Notes under the pieces: model-generated
Seen by the model: only the letters and a program-made list of their open reading frames with translations
Database searches by the model: none
Told to the model about the DNA's origin: nothing
Shown: one piece after another, positions 11,574 through 25,100 of the stretch
Layout of the letters: every line of letters begins with the position of its first letter
Position numbering within the stretch: position 1 is the stretch's first letter
From: Gremmenia infestans
Lineage: Eukaryota; Ascomycota; Leotiomycetes; Helotiales; Hamatocanthoscyphaceae
Assembly (NCBI GenBank): GCA_032629725.1
Contig: JAFEVB010000015.1
Span: 496,001 to 560,000 of the forward strand
Reading direction: 5' to 3'
Length of the DNA stretch: 64,000 nt
Made by a program: the position numbers and the translations under genes

Positions 11574-12866
11574 TCCATCATCAGTGTCGTCGTCTCAAAA
11601 CGCCAATGGAATCGTGGTTCCACTAATCACTGTTGTCGGAACTCTAGTAATCGCTGTTACACTGATACTCGCCAAAACCGTTGTATCTCAGTACAGGAAA
11701 CAGGTGAACTGTCAGAGGTTCTCTCATATTCTCCATTTTTGAAATCCTATGTTGACATATTTCAAAGCTGCCAACAAGCCTGGATTCTTGAAGGCCATCT
11801 TTGGCGATAATTCAGGCGCCACTTACCGATAATACTTGTTTCCTTCAGCAAGATTTTTCTGCGAAATACGGACACCGACCCGGAACAACAAAAGATGCAG
11901 ATGTTGCTTCCACAGGGTATGCTTGATACTTTAGGTGCCACCGTTCAATGCGCTTCTAGGCAAGATGAAGCAGGCCAGGCAGCTCTAGCCGCATGGGGAA
12001 CAGCGGATTGGTATTGCTTGCAAAACATGAGAGGTACACCACAGATATTCTAGCTAGCGGCATCAGCCTTCAATGTTGATAACAGGGTTGAGAGCTTCGT
12101 GTTCGCTATATCCATTGGTTTTCAAGTTAGACAATAATTCGCTAGCTTTTATTCAATTAGGCGAAAAGAGATGTGCAGGAATTTTACTCGAGTACCTGCT
12201 ATCAAAGTGCCATAATTAAAGTAGGTTAAGACATGATGTTAGTCCTTTGTGTAGAAGTGAAGCCCTAGCTGCCGACCTAGGCAGGTAGTAAGGAGTGGAA
12301 GGGGAGACACCTCTTCGCTTAATATGGGGCACGTGAACCTCCCCCCCTTGACTACGCTGCATATCATTTTCTCCTTGCGGGACTCCTGTAACGTGCATGC
12401 CGAAGGTGCAAGGGAAATGATTTCAGCGGGATATTATTAACATATTGTGGTGAACAAATGCGCGTAAGTTATTTAGATTGCGCCGCGGCAATCCGTCAAG
12501 GAGCTCGGAAGATTATTGTATCCAAAATATGAAAATGTCCAATGCTACCAATAAGGAATCAAACGTCATTTAAGCATAAGGTAGTGACTAGTGAGAATTT
12601 ACCGGGTCCACCCCCTCGTTTGCGGGGCTACATGCGCCACGATTTATGGGTGTCCACTTATATATTCACTCCGTAGCTGGAGTATATAATGCAGCCATTA
12701 GAGAAGATGTCAGCGCAAAGCCACATCTCTACAACTTCACCTTCCTATGTTTATTTGGCCTGACTCTTGATTTGCCTTGTCTCTGATTTATTTGGTACCA
12801 TTCTTGGTCCTAAATTCGTGCTGTGGGCCACAATCTGCCTGCTTCCTTGTCCTGCTGAGACCTTTC
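11574..12866. other. Intergenic, may hide a 5' exon of the Ser-rich gene
   Basis: The proximal part (11574-11770) is where a signal-peptide exon for the minus-strand Ser-rich gene would be expected, but I could not find one with a convincing donor. A short plus-strand frame near 11895-12053 has coding-like composition but no start context or domain. The rest shows nothing recognisable. Confidence 0.4.
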
Positions 12867-13576
12867 ATGAAATTTCAACGAGAGGTAAGACTTGGCGCAA
12901 CATTCCTAGACATGAACGATGCACTCTGCTCTATTCTTTGCGGAGAGGACGAGTGGTGTTTTGATGGCGAGCACAAGGCGATGAAATTCAACTCAGATGG
13001 TACCGGAGAGGTATGTAGGCTCCTAGATCTCCTTGCGCTGAATACTAATTACTTGCACAGTTGTGGGGCTGTAACACTTTCCAGTACTGGATTGTTGTAG
13101 ACATGCAGTGGAAGAGCATCAGCGTTGAACGGCCAGACACGCCTACCACTTCTGTGCAAAGCAACAAAGCCACCAGCGTAACAGGCCAGATCAACCTTGA
13201 AATTACACTTTTGAACCGTATACCACAGGAGCTACGAGACTATCCTATCCCCGTATTTAACGAGCTTGAAGACGATGCGTTTCAATCCAAGGTGTACAGC
13301 ATTAAAATCGAGAAAGGAAACTTCATATTACCTTGTTTCGCTGGATCTGAGAATGGGTACAGGCCCAATAACCGGTACGCGCTCCGTCTACTGTTTGATA
13401 GATCGCCATACCCGCCACGAAAGGACTGGATGAAACCGGACTATGGACCTGATGGCTGTGGTTTTTGGGATCGGAAGGAGTTTGTCGGTCGCAGCACGCC
13501 AGCATTGAATAACAAGAGGAGAGCGATGAATGACCCTGCTCCAGCAGGCGGCTGGGATTCCTGTGCGGTCTGCTAG
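12867..13576 (+). CDS. Hypothetical protein of about 219 residues
   Basis: Two exons, 12867-13010 and 13061-13576, are joined by a 50 bp intron (GTATGT donor, CTAAT branch site, TTGCACAG acceptor). The join FNSDGTGE-LWGCNTFQYWIVVDMQWK is continuous in sense and looks like a beta-rich core. The remainder has a PPRKDWMKPDYGPDGCGFWD segment and a short Cys-x-x-Cys-like tail (SCAVC). No signal peptide or membrane segment is visible from this start. An in-frame upstream start at 12777 would add a hydrophobic 30-residue leader, which could make it secreted; I prefer 12867 because the domain-like part begins there, but this is not settled. I do not recognise a named family or an enzymatic motif. Confidence 0.68.
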
Positions 13577-15155
13577 TGCTGCAACTCACTTCTTGGAAGA
13601 GCCTCAGAGCCACCCGGGGTGGTTAAGATGTGCTCAAGTATAGGAACTGGCAGATTCGGGGTTGACTTTCAAGAGGGAATTTGAAGCAAAAGAGCCAGTG
13701 AGTTTGTAATCGAAGTCAAATATCATTCAGTGTCTCTTGTTGACAGGTTCTAAGTTCAAGGACAAATGCCAGCTGCGCCGCTGCATTATTTGCACTATTA
13801 CCCTGCCGTTGAAGTGATTGGAATATTCCTCAATTTAGATACTTCACAAATCAACGAACATGCTTTGCTCTTTGCGTTCGCATCGACGGGGAGTAATGTT
13901 TGTCTATCTATGCTGCAAATGATGTGCCGCATGAGGCTAATTTCAAATCTTTGACTGAGACGGACTTGTCAAGCAAATATTTGTTCTTTACCCCTTTTCC
14001 AATCCCAGCCAAATTTCAAGATCTATCTGCGTCTGGTCTGTTTGTTGGATAAAAATTGATGCTTTGTTGACTTTCTTCTGAAGCCTCTTGTGTTTATGTC
14101 TAATGAATGTCCGTATTTGGTTTCCCTTAACAAAATATTTCGAAATTTACGAGTGGAAATTGAAAAACAGAGGAGAGGTTCACTATTCATGAGGAAAGCG
14201 AGAATATCAGCCTTATTTTCTAATTATACGGTGTTAGCTCGTACAGTGTTTTACGGCCGTCTCTACTAAAAGCACGTGCCGCGAAGCAAATGGTTGCTCA
14301 AATTCGAAGGTTCATATTTATATTCACCTTCAAATGTAATAATTTCGGGCGGGTATCTAGGTAGTAAAGCTGCCTTTAGACACTATCGCCATTTTAATCT
14401 TATAAGTTTATAGATTCCTTGCTATCTATTTGCATATCCATGTCTCAGTTTGGCGACTTTTAGTGGAGACGGCCGTAAAACACTATAGGAGTTAGGAACC
14501 CAAGCAGATTGAGCACAGCAGCAGAGACAGTCTACTTCTTTATCCCATATTTACGAATGTCACGGGTCCTCAACATCGCCCAAGCACTTGGCGGCGACAC
14601 CGCTACCAGAGGGGAGAAAGAGGCATTGGGAATTTGAGAGATCCATCTACCTTTATCAATTTGTATCCTAGGGGCTATCTAGCGTAACAGCTAACCTAAA
14701 TAGCTGTTTACAACCAAGTAGCTACCTATTCTGACCATCACGTGATTTTGTCGGACGAGAATAAAAATGGGTCGCATGATAAAAGTCATCCTCCAGGATT
14801 CAATGTGTTTTTCAGCCAACTGTACTGGCTAGAAATACGATATATTCAGTTATGCATGTAATCAACCCGACCTAATGGAAATGACCGGAATCCTGCTACA
14901 GTATAGAACCGCTTCGAAAGCATTGTATCCAACCTAGTTCCTCACAAACGGTGACAAACCATGCCGAAATTTGGCTTTATGGCAACACCGGCAGTCTTCC
15001 ATTGCGTAATAGTACAAATGGGTTATATATCAAGCTGCCCCCCCCCGCATGGGTGAAGTGACGACAGACTGCCTTCAACTTTCATTTTGATTATATATGT
15101 GCGTCTTTATGTAGTTCAATAGTCGAACAGCAATCATAAGTAATCATTAGCAATC
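13577..15155. other. Intergenic, contains a MITE
   Basis: No gene recognised. It holds the 242 bp inverted-repeat element at 14244-14485 and the promoter of the cutinase (a C tract at 15042-15048 and a TATATAA-like stretch about 100 bp before the start). Confidence 0.5.
14244..14485. mobile_element. MITE-like non-autonomous DNA transposon with TA target duplication
   Basis: The 28 bp at 14245-14272 (AGTGTTTTACGGCCGTCTCT then ACTAAAAG) recur as the reverse complement at 14457-14484 with a single mismatch. The 242 bp unit is flanked directly by TA at 14242-14243 and 14486-14487. It encodes nothing. Terminal inverted repeats plus TA duplication are the hallmark of Tc1/mariner-type insertions, so this is probably a deletion derivative mobilised by an element elsewhere in the genome. 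Confidence 0.75.
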
Positions 15156-16208
15156 ATGAAGCTTCAGGTATCTCTCGTATCTTTCTCTTGTATGTTGGCC
15201 GCAGCGGCGCCTCTTAAGGCTCGCGACTCCGTTTCGGATACATACAATGGTATGAACGACATCGTTGCTGGTGATGGATCCTGCGCCCCAGTGGCTGTCA
15301 TATTTGCCCGCGGAACTTTTGATTCTGGGTACGTCTATTTGATTTCACTTCCACCCCTTCCTCATAAACATACAACCAACTAACAACAACAGCAATGTCG
15401 GTGTCTGGGTTGGCCTTCAATTCTTCGAGAGCCTAAATTCAACGATCAATGGTGTCGCCCTACAGGGCGTGGACCCCGATGCCTATCCAGCCAACTTGGA
15501 TGACTACCTGGCTGAATCGGGCGGCAGCGATGCTGGCGCCGCGTCCATGGCCAAGGCAGTTCAAGACTACGCTTCTAAATGCCCTGCATCTACTATTATT
15601 CTCTCGGGTTGGAGGTAAATAATATGTCCCTCATTTATTTCTTGCCCGCAACTAATCCTCCCTCCAGTCAGGGTGCAGTCGTATCCCACAAAGCCCTCGT
15701 GATTCTCAGTACAGACTCTGGAGATGTCATGAAGCAAATTAGCGGCTTGGTTACATTTGGCGACCCGAACCACGTCTGGGACAGCATTCCGCTCCCCGAC
15801 TCCATGCCAGCTTCGTCATTTTCTCCCTATTGCATTACCGGTACTATATTCGACCCCCTATGCGCCGACCTCCCACAAGATTTCAAACTCCCCACTTCGG
15901 CTGACGACATCACCGGCCCCTTCAGCAAGCTTCCCAGCCTAGCTGTAGGCACTCAACAAGTTGAAGCTGCTGCACAGATCATTGCGAACTTTCCTGGTCA
16001 AATTATCGAAAGTCTCACCGCATTTCTGAAACAGCTGCTGCCGACCAGAGCTATACGGTTGCTACTAACCCCGGAGCACTTCACATATGGAAATAATGGC
16101 ATGGCAGCGAAGGGTGCAAGCTTCGTAGCCGATCTACCGGCCGTCAAGACCGCACTTGCAGAAAATGTCCTTTTGGAAGTTGCGGTTTCGTTAGGTAGTA
16201 TAGCCTAG
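15156..16208 (+). CDS. Cutinase (serine esterase, carbohydrate esterase family 5)
   Basis: Three exons, 15156-15328, 15393-15614 and 15668-16208, give 311 residues; the catalytic Ser codon is split by the second intron (AG|T). The N-terminus is a cleavable signal peptide (MKLQVSLVSFSCMLAAAAPL). Seen: the cutinase hallmark GWSQGAVV with nucleophile Ser132, IFARGTFDSG earlier (oxyanion-loop region), a FDPLC segment placing the acid at Asp194, and PEHFTYG with His269. Cutinases are usually about 210-230 residues. This one has an insert of about 60 residues between the Asp and His regions (LPQDFKLPTS to LLPTRAIRLL), typical of a longer subgroup. It should be secreted and hydrolyse cutin-like polyesters or short-chain esters. 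Confidence 0.92.
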
Positions 16209-16637
16209 CAACAAAGCGGATTCACACGATCTGTCTAAAATACAGTATCCCAATGCCGTATAACTTTTGATGCCTGCATGAACAACGTGACCTATCGAGC
16301 TCTGTGGATAAGAGTGGCGTGTAATTCCTCTCAGTATGATTAGTTCTTGATTCGACAGGTATTGGAAGACTAGAAATACTGTAAAACTTTCCCGATTGAT
16401 CGATAGTCAACCCGTCATTGTTCTGGATCAACTACATATGATTCACCCCCCAATTGTTGACTCTCAGAAAGTATTTAGCTTCCGTAAATTCGCTTGCCCG
16501 CCGTCCTTCTAGCTATACTGTTCATTTGTGGCACTCCACTCAGAGTCGCAACCCATTCCGAAATACGCTCCACAGACTTCCGTTGTGTCTCCGCGTAACC
16601 CTTGATAAACCTCTAACTTGGCTCTTGACAATCCAAG
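16209..16637. other. Short intergenic region
   Basis: The cutinase 3' flank and presumed promoter of the 2EXR gene. No coding sequence or structured element recognised. Confidence 0.45.
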
Positions 16638-17856
16638 ATGTCTCACGGGGTACCCAAACATGAACGCGACTCGTCTTACTTGCCGAATTCCGAGAGGACG
16701 AAGAACACTTCTTCAGCGTCGAATAACAAACTCGGCACATCCACTATGCTGTCATTAACCGGGGATAATCTGGCGATTGCTAATTCTGACATATTCTTTT
16801 GTGAGCCGCCGCTGTAACGGCTTGCCTTTAAACACAACAAGCATACTGACCTTCCTCGAAAGAAAACCAGCGCCTCCTCCTCAAAATCAAAGAGAATCGA
16901 GAGCATCGAGATTTTGGGAAACCTCGACCAAGACCGTTTCAACCTTATGATAAATTCCCCCTCTTCAGCAAGATTCCCTTTAAAGTTCGATCCATGATCT
17001 TCACTCAAGCTGCCTTCGACGTCGACCCTCGAGTTATCGAGATCTTCTACTCCCCCAAGGGAAAACAAAACCAGTTTCCATCAAAGACGCTCGTACCTGC
17101 CTTGATGCACGCCAGCAGTGAATCCAGAGCCGCCGCCAATTTAATCTACAAAAGGTTTCCCACCTTTGGCGATGCCCGCTCATTCAAAGACACATTTGTA
17201 AACTGGGAGAAAGATATTCTTGTGTTCCGCTCCGAGGAACATCTCAAGGCTCTTGTCGATACTAATAGCCATATAATCAAGGAGCGTGCTCTCAATCTTG
17301 CGATAATGGAATTACGCAATGACTGGGACCCCAACGTTTATGTGAACAAGAGTTTGCAGAATTTGGACAAACTGTACCTGATCCGATATATGCCCGATTC
17401 CACCAAGAATAAATCAGGTTCTCTCGCTTTGCAAAAGATAAATTCTCTTGCTTCCATTTTGCGGAAAGAATAGTCCATAATGAGAGCGTCGGCTGACTAT
17501 TCCCGCGCCTGGGGCGGGAATGGGGGTCTGAAGGATTGTATAACTTGTGTAGCTCGCCGAGATACCAGATTTGTCCTAAAACAGGGCGAGGCGAAGAAAC
17601 AAGTCATATCGGAAACTGACGAGGAGAGGAAGGAGAGGGTCTACTGGGAGGATATGCTTTTGGCTGCTAAGTTGGTCCATGTCGATCCCAGTCTTGAAGA
17701 CTTGCTAATCACCGTTTTGGCAGGCTCTCTTGCGAAGACTCAGGAACACGAAGCACGAAGAATGATCAGAGTCAGGTGGAGGCTGACAGGCACGAAGGAT
17801 GGGATGGATTTGATGATGATTTGGGCGAGCTCGAGGACTTCATGTCAGAGGAATAG
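16638..17856 (+). CDS. 2EXR-domain protein with an in-frame TAG (possible pseudogene)
   Basis: The core of the 2EXR domain is clear: FPLFSKIPFKVRSMIFTQAA then FDVDPRVIEIFYSP, matching the F-x-x-F-P-x-LP-x-E-x-R-x-x-I-W...PRVVEI pattern of a large fungal family of unknown role. Since no ATG precedes it in the same exon, I propose a first exon 16638-16800 (GTGAGC donor) spliced at about 16911; this join is weak. The frame runs to a TAG at 17471-17473 and then stays open in the same frame through coding-like sequence. A 53 bp intron (17671-17723; GTTGGT donor, GCTAAT branch site, GGCAG acceptor) then leads to an acidic tail ending DLGELEDFMSEE at 17856. Either the gene carries a nonsense mutation or an intron over the TAG is missed. 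Confidence 0.5.
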
Positions 17857-19169
17857 GATTGAAAGGCAAATTATTGTATATCAGGGACTTTGTAGTCGAA
17901 TATACGGCATGGATTTTTTTGGGGAGAGGACTCAGCGCGCCATGATCAGCAGTTACTAGGTCCAATACGAACAATTATTATACGAAATTTGTGTCTACCT
18001 CTATGTCTGCGTTGTGCAGCTCATTAATTCGTGCAAGTGCTTAGAGATTGTGAATCATATGTTGAGCTCATGATCAGGCACACGAGTGCACGCAGGTCTT
18101 GACGCAGAAAGCAACCCTCACCTCAGGGCCTCAACCGGATGCATGCCTCCGAAGCCTACATCTCTCGATACTTCATTGCCACAAAGCCTCAGCCTCTTTC
18201 CAACATCCACCGCATAACGTCTGTCTCTCCTACCCTGGGTCTAAGTAGCCAGAGTCGTGCCTTCTGGGCGGAATAGTGGTAATCGAACAATCTATTCCGT
18301 GGACAGAGGTAGGCATTCAACCACCTTTGCAAATCTATTTCCCAGATAGCGTTTCACATATGTTGAACGCCTTCAAGTCGTATACTGCATATATTGATCA
18401 TTTTTACAGAGTTCCCAAATGCCTCTTTCGTTTGAGGGGGGTGGCCGTGGCTGTGGCTGTGCGGGTCCTTTGGCGGCAGCTAAGCCCGATACAGTCAAAG
18501 CAAATGGCACTACACCTCCTACCTTGGCATCAAATATTCCCTATCATTCCTTTCATCGTATAACTTGCTCCCAGTATTCTATATGTCCCTTCCCATCATC
18601 TCAACCCCCGAAATGATGCAAACATGACTTTTCTTGATGGGCCCAATGAGGCAGAGGCACCATCCGGGTCCAACAGCACAAAAGGAAAGTCTGAAACAAA
18701 CAAACACGGGGCAGAGAGACATATGGAGCTGCACGGATGAAACATGCAGCCATTTGCAGTGCTTCTGCGTGGCAATGACTATGAGCAAACGGCGCCTACC
18801 ATCTACACCGCTCTGCCTTGCCATTTCTTGAGCAGCGGCGTGCAGCAGGGCCATGAGAGACGGCGGTTGCGAGCCGGCGGCCGTCGAACGCAGGCAGGTA
18901 TGAATCGTTGGTTGGAGCCTAGGAGCAATGGCATACCTTAGTTTCTAACCTCTCTCTTTATTTCTCAAAATTCTTCATTTTCCTTTCATATCTAACAGTC
19001 GCAGACAAAATACTACTTGCTCAACTTATCACTTGGAGTCAAAATTCACCCTGATATCGACAACAACATTGACACAAGAGATCAGCAACCTTTTGGTGTT
19101 TTCCCTTTGACAACGCTCTTCCGTCGTTGCGAGAATCGAAGTAACTTTTGATTCCCAATTACCACGGCT
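17857..19169. other. Intergenic and 5' leader of the giant gene
   Basis: 1.3 kb without a supported gene. The last about 200 bp are C/T- and A-rich, as expected for a core promoter and leader of the long gene starting at 19170. Confidence 0.5.
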
Positions 19170-22100
19170 ATGGATCGGACCTCGAGCAGGATGTCAACTA
19201 CCAACGCGCAGGAGAAGGTGATGTATCTAATTTATCACATATTCCTGCCGTCTCAACTACCTCAGAAGGGCGACTTCAACTTGGAGTACGAGGAATTCCT
19301 ACTTGATACCACCATTGACGCGCTTGGGGCTTTCAAGGGTCACATCAATAACACCCAGCATGGTCAGGGCGCCATAGTCGATTCTGTCGTTGATATGGTC
19401 ACCAATATGAGGAATGTGCACGAATTCGACGGCACTGTTGGTGCCATTAGCGAAGAGAAGCTTTTGGATACTCTGGCAGGTCTGCCCCAAAAAGGTATGC
19501 ACATACTCTATAATCTGCTATTTCTCCCACTCTGACTCGCCCATAGGTGGAACAATCCCCCTTTACGTACGCGCCCAGAATGCAGGAGTTATTATCAGCA
19601 GAGTGGATGATTCCATCCATGTTGAAGCATTCGAGTTGTCACCTCTGAACAAGGCAGTCATCATTACCAAGGGTAGACTCCGACGCTCTTTTCCAGGACC
19701 GGCTCATTCTATCAATTTCAAGGTCTTTGGGGACCCTTCTTTCCAAGCTGCAATGGCACAAACGCTCGCCAAGATGAGCCATCAAGCTGCTATGGAAACT
19801 CAGCCCCAAGCGAGAAAGGCAGGGAAAATGCACGATGAGGATCGAGACACAACGCATCCAAAGATGGTCACCGAGCTTTTCATGGCATTTCTGGGAAGTG
19901 TTGGCGAACCTGTGGATGTCTCTCGCGTCTGGAAGAATACACGAGAAGAAGTTATGTATTACGCCAGTCGGCACCCCTGGCGAAGATCACCCATGTGGTT
20001 ATTTGTCCGCGTCGCCATGCAGCTCCTTTTCTCTCGAACGACAACCCAACAGCGCTTTTCCGGAGATCTTTACAAGCCTTTTATGGTGTTTCTCATGAGC
20101 CAGGTTTTAGAACTATCTCACCAGCATCGCCTCCGCTTCGACTTTTGGTACGCAATGAATGCAAAACTTGGCAGGCGTTTGCTTAAATTCGACCCATCCA
20201 TCGAAGTACCTGGTCTTGATTTTGTGCAAAATGCCATGCGCCAATCCAACCAGATCCTTAATTCAAAATGGTCGAGTATCATGGAAGGAAATAGATCACG
20301 CATTGACTTGTCTGGTCTTGCAAACCTAGATTTCGGACGCGATATCTTTAACTCTCTCTCCTCCTTTGACGAATACATCAAGTCGATATCCCAGCGGAAA
20401 GACAGAAGCAACTCCGTTGACTTTGAACCGCAGTCTGATTTTGTGACTTATCAAGCAGAAGAGCTTCCGGCCTCCTTAGATTTTTCGAAGACTGAGTACA
20501 CGTCCTACAACTTGAAGGCGTTCGAGGATTGGGTAGCCTCAAATTTGAGTCGGTGGTTAGAATGCCATAAAGCGGACCCTGCCACCTGCAGTAAATTGGG
20601 CTACTTGATTCAAAGTTACCACAGCACTGCATCTATTTCTTACGCTGGTAACCCTGAAACACTTTCCCTGATGCTACTCACCATCCTTGAGCTTTGGATT
20701 GCCTGCGATAAGTCTGCTGTTCACATATGCCTGCTCCTGGTAGACTACGACCCTGAAATTCCTGGACAACTGCTCCAATCCCTAATCCTACCATTCAGGT
20801 CGCAGATGAATAGACTGCTCCGCGCTGAGGATTATCTTGATCGCCGTCGAGCTAGTGCCAGGTCCTCGTCTCCGAGTATTTTTCGGGACTTTGGGAATCA
20901 ACGCTCATTTTCTGTACGATACTTCGATCAGTCCCTCGAGCATCAAAATTTGATTGAAGAGATCAGAAAACGTGCCACTCAGGCGAAAGAAGCAAAAAAA
21001 AATGAATTTACCCAAAAGAGAGAGCGTTACAAGAACCTTATGGAACTCTACCATGGGAGTGAATGCGACTTTAGTGAAGGTGTAATTAACTTCGCCACTG
21101 GCGCTCGCGGCCCTCGTCATCATGGGAATTGTACGAGGTGTGGCCATAAGTCCCAAGCCGCCTCCCTAAATATCCTGATACACGAATGGCCACTACCGAA
21201 AAATGAGATCGAAGCACGCTCCACGGTTTTCGAGCTCAAAGTGCCCCTCTCATTTGGTTGTTGGCGCGACACCACCGTGTTCATCCTGCTCGATGTCTTT
21301 AAGACCGAGTTTGTGTCTGAGGAAAAACCAAGGACAAAGTATCCTCTCCAAACTTACAATGGACTATCGTCTTATTTCACAACATTCAGCTCAACGCAAC
21401 GCATTGGTCTTTTGTCCGAAGACAAACCCCACGAGGTTACGCATCGTCGGGACAAATCTATTGCCGCCACCAGCGATATCAACGATGTGTGTCTCGACAA
21501 CGGTCTTCACTATAAATACTACGATGCTTCGACTGAATTCTTTGCTGATATGTTTTGTATCACGGATAAAGTGCCGATTTTCTGTACCTACAGGCTGCCA
21601 GCGGAGTCATCATCTCTCCAGAAATTTCTACTCCGCCCTTCTTCAATACCGAACGGCCCATCACCAAACACTGTTGTAGCCAGCCAAGCTGATTGTCCTG
21701 ATCATATGTCACTGGAAGAATATAAAGCACTAAGTGGTACTCCCCTCGGCTATCGAATCCAGTGGCAGAATATACTTCAACTCTCCGTTACATCATCTGT
21801 CGATTTCAGAAAAGTAGAGACAAGCCTTACGATTCTTCAGTGCATTTACCAAACTGGACCGCCGAGTAGCGGCGGAGTCCTCAGAGCAGGCCATGCAATT
21901 TTGGATGACGACAATCTTGCCCACGCTATCTTGAAAGCCCTTGGTGAGGCGCTTCAGAGAGTCAAAGAGAACTGGGAGTCCTCCCAAGCACTCAGCACCT
22001 ACATCTCTTTGGCTGCACGGCTATTGTCATTGACCTCGTCAGACCAAATTAAGGAGGGATGCTTGCTTTATCTGGCGAATGTTCGAGTCGTTGCTTTTGA

Positions 22101-25100
22101 GTGGGTCAATATTCTTAGGGACAAAGCGCATATGACGGTGAGTGATGACCAAAGAACGTATCTACGTTCCAGGGCCCTCGAGGTTGCATTAGTATGTGTT
22201 GATTCTTTCAACTTCGATGAAAGGTATTTGGAAGATCTTCTGGCTATACCTGAAGATCTGTCTCTCCTTATTCAATGCTCAATCGTCATTCAGGAAGGAG
22301 ATTATACGCTGGCACATACATCCGATTCCATCGTTTCTTTACTGTACCAACGATGGAAAGGGCTCGCATATCGGTCCTACCCCATTCTTGCGACTAACAT
22401 TATCGAAAGCAGCAGCCCATCGTTGGACGATGCCATAAGCAAGTCATGGTCCGCTTATAAAGCAGGATCCGGCTGGCGAATGTTCCCAGAACAAGATGGA
22501 CATTGGCTTATGACCAGAACAGCACCGCAAGACAACAGCAATGGCTTATGGGTCCATTTCAATCTTCTGACCGGCGAGCTTCTTGTGAATGGTCTTCCAC
22601 TGGCGCGCCTCCCTTTGCGATACGAACAAAATCCAATGTATAGCACCCTTTTCGCAAGCTGTGCTATGGAGGTTATGCCTACTTCTGTCCCAGGCTTGGA
22701 GTTCTCTGGCAAGAAAGAGTATGCTGGATACACACTCCACTTTGGGATCAACCAATCTTCCGATGAACCCAACCCATCGGAACACGACCTTCTGGTACAA
22801 GCTATAAAGGGCGATAAAAAGTACGAACTGGTTCCTTCTCGACTTCTGCATGGAAATTTCCCGGTATTCTTCGTCAAAGAGTTTGTTCATTGGTATGATT
22901 GTTATAATAACTCGCTTGAGTTCCGCCCTGTCAAAAGCCCTTGGAATTCATCTCCCAACAATTGGAGGTTGACCTGGTCAACATCTACTTCTGGATGGCA
23001 TATGACCAAGAATGACGTGTCTCTGGTTGGAATAAGAAGTCAGACTGCGGAAAAGCTGTCCCTTATACTGAATCCCTTGGAGGATCCACTCCGGATACAT
23101 ACTTTCTTCCATCAAGCTTCATCGTCATTGGAGATTGAGCTTCCTAGGCTCCAGTTAGGATTTTATCTTGAGCGAGGTGGTCTATCAATCCAATCGAGGC
23201 AGTTCCGCGGGATGTCCATCGACATGGACCAATCACTTGATACCCTGGTTGGCCTTCGCAACAGGCTCATGTTGAAACATGACAGTAGTGGTAGCCGCCT
23301 TGTCATTTTACCAGAGGGAAATGTAACATGGCGGGCCGAAGGTGGACATATTCACGTCGTGGTTGACAAAGACTCGGCTACCAAAGCCCACGCATATCAT
23401 GTGGATGATCAAATCGGGAGGCTAATAGATAATGGGAATTTGCAGAGCAAGCTAACTCTATGTTATCTCCACGCTCTCACCTCTTTCTGCTTGCCAGATC
23501 CCCTTACACGTACAACTGGTACGGAGCAGGCACTTTCAATCCTGAACTCTGCTGCGGTCAGGTCGTTTGATCAGCTGGAACAGAAAAACGTTGAAGTACT
23601 TCATCAAATTGCACATTTGACTCCAGGGAGAAAGTACTACCCCGCCAATGAACGTGTCATGCAAACAGTCAGCTGGGTTCCGAATCTTGGGTTTTTGGCT
23701 CAGCATGGTGGATTCTACAAATCAGTCAAATCAATGTTCGGCCAAGCAGATAGGGCAAGCATATTTTACCCGGACTCGAAGGTCAAGCTGCACCCGCTAG
23801 ACCAGGTCGAAGTAGACTTATTACAGCGTGATTGTATCCGATCATCCACGTTTCGTGTGTCCGGCTTTGGCGCTGAGGATCATACGGTCAATCATGACAG
23901 GGTCTACGGAGCCAGAGATCAGCAGCAGAGTTCATCAAGATACTCCGAAGCTTTTGTGATGTCAAGCAGGATATATCATAAACGCACGACTCTGCAATAC
24001 CGACCCCCACCCCATTTTCGAGACCATCTCTGGAAATATTTATCGCAGACTCAAGTGTCTAGCAAGGAAATATTTGGCTCAAGGTATCCGTTGCGAATCT
24101 GCGACATGAAGTATGACGCCAGACTACTTGACAGCGAGCATTCGTCCGACTTCCTCTCGGAGAATTGGTGCGCTCTTCATCAAACATTCAGTCGGGAACG
24201 TTTCCGGGTGGAGAAATTCCACCTCATGCTATGGTTTTCCACGCTCGCCTTCGCCAGCAATGCCGACATGGAGATCATTCAAACACTAGCCTCCTTTTAT
24301 GCGCTGAAATCTATGGCTCAACTTTCGCCGCCACAAGTTGATTCGTTTCAGATATCTCAAGGTCGCGAGGTAAAAAGACACGAACTACGCGACTCCATCC
24401 AGTCTGCGTGTCTTCCATTATTGCAGTGTCCCGAGGCGCACCTTACTGCTTGGTCTACAGAGACAAAAAACGAATTGCGGCGACGTAAACAAGAAGCGTT
24501 TCAGTGCAACCAAAGCAATGCTCTTGACAAGCTGCGTGATGCACTTGCGAAGCAATTACCCTCTGAGGTTCCTGTTGCCCCCGCTGATGATACTTCCCCC
24601 TCTTTTCGCACGTACGTAGACGTGAGAAAGGCTATTGATGGCGCGAAACCAAAATTCAAGACATGGTTCGATAATCTTCAATTCTACAAATACCTCACTC
24701 AAATCGAGGACGCTCTCCTGAACCCCATGGTCAAAGGAATGCAAATACCATCATGCTCATTTACTCTTCCAATATGGAATTTAGAGAGGAGGCACGGATT
24801 CATCTCTGTTGATGACATTCTGACTTATTCGACGGCTCCGAAATTGGCCTGTGTTACGAAGGATTTGAGCGACCTACTATTGACTAGACTTTCTCATGAT
24901 CCCGAAAAGACGACTCCTCGCCTTGCAGCATTGATCAAGCGCCTAGAGGCTCAGGCCGCCTCCAAGTACGAAGATGACTATGTGAAGGACTTGCGAGAGA
25001 GCCTTGCTTGTTTGCAGCACGAGCACGGGAAAGAATATGCTCTTCAAGGGACGGAAACTGAGATCAAGGTGATCCTCTCTGACTATCTGTTGCACTGCAA

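Noticed and set aside
11308..11742. Plus-strand frame with a transmembrane-like segment (IVVPLITVVGTLVIAVTLIL) and an acidic region
   Set aside because: The acidic part is the antisense of the Ser-rich minus-strand exon, which has splice support. There is no start exon or downstream continuation on the plus strand.
16676..17068. Minus-strand frame of 130 residues
   Set aside because: Antisense to the 2EXR coding region, which carries a recognisable domain.
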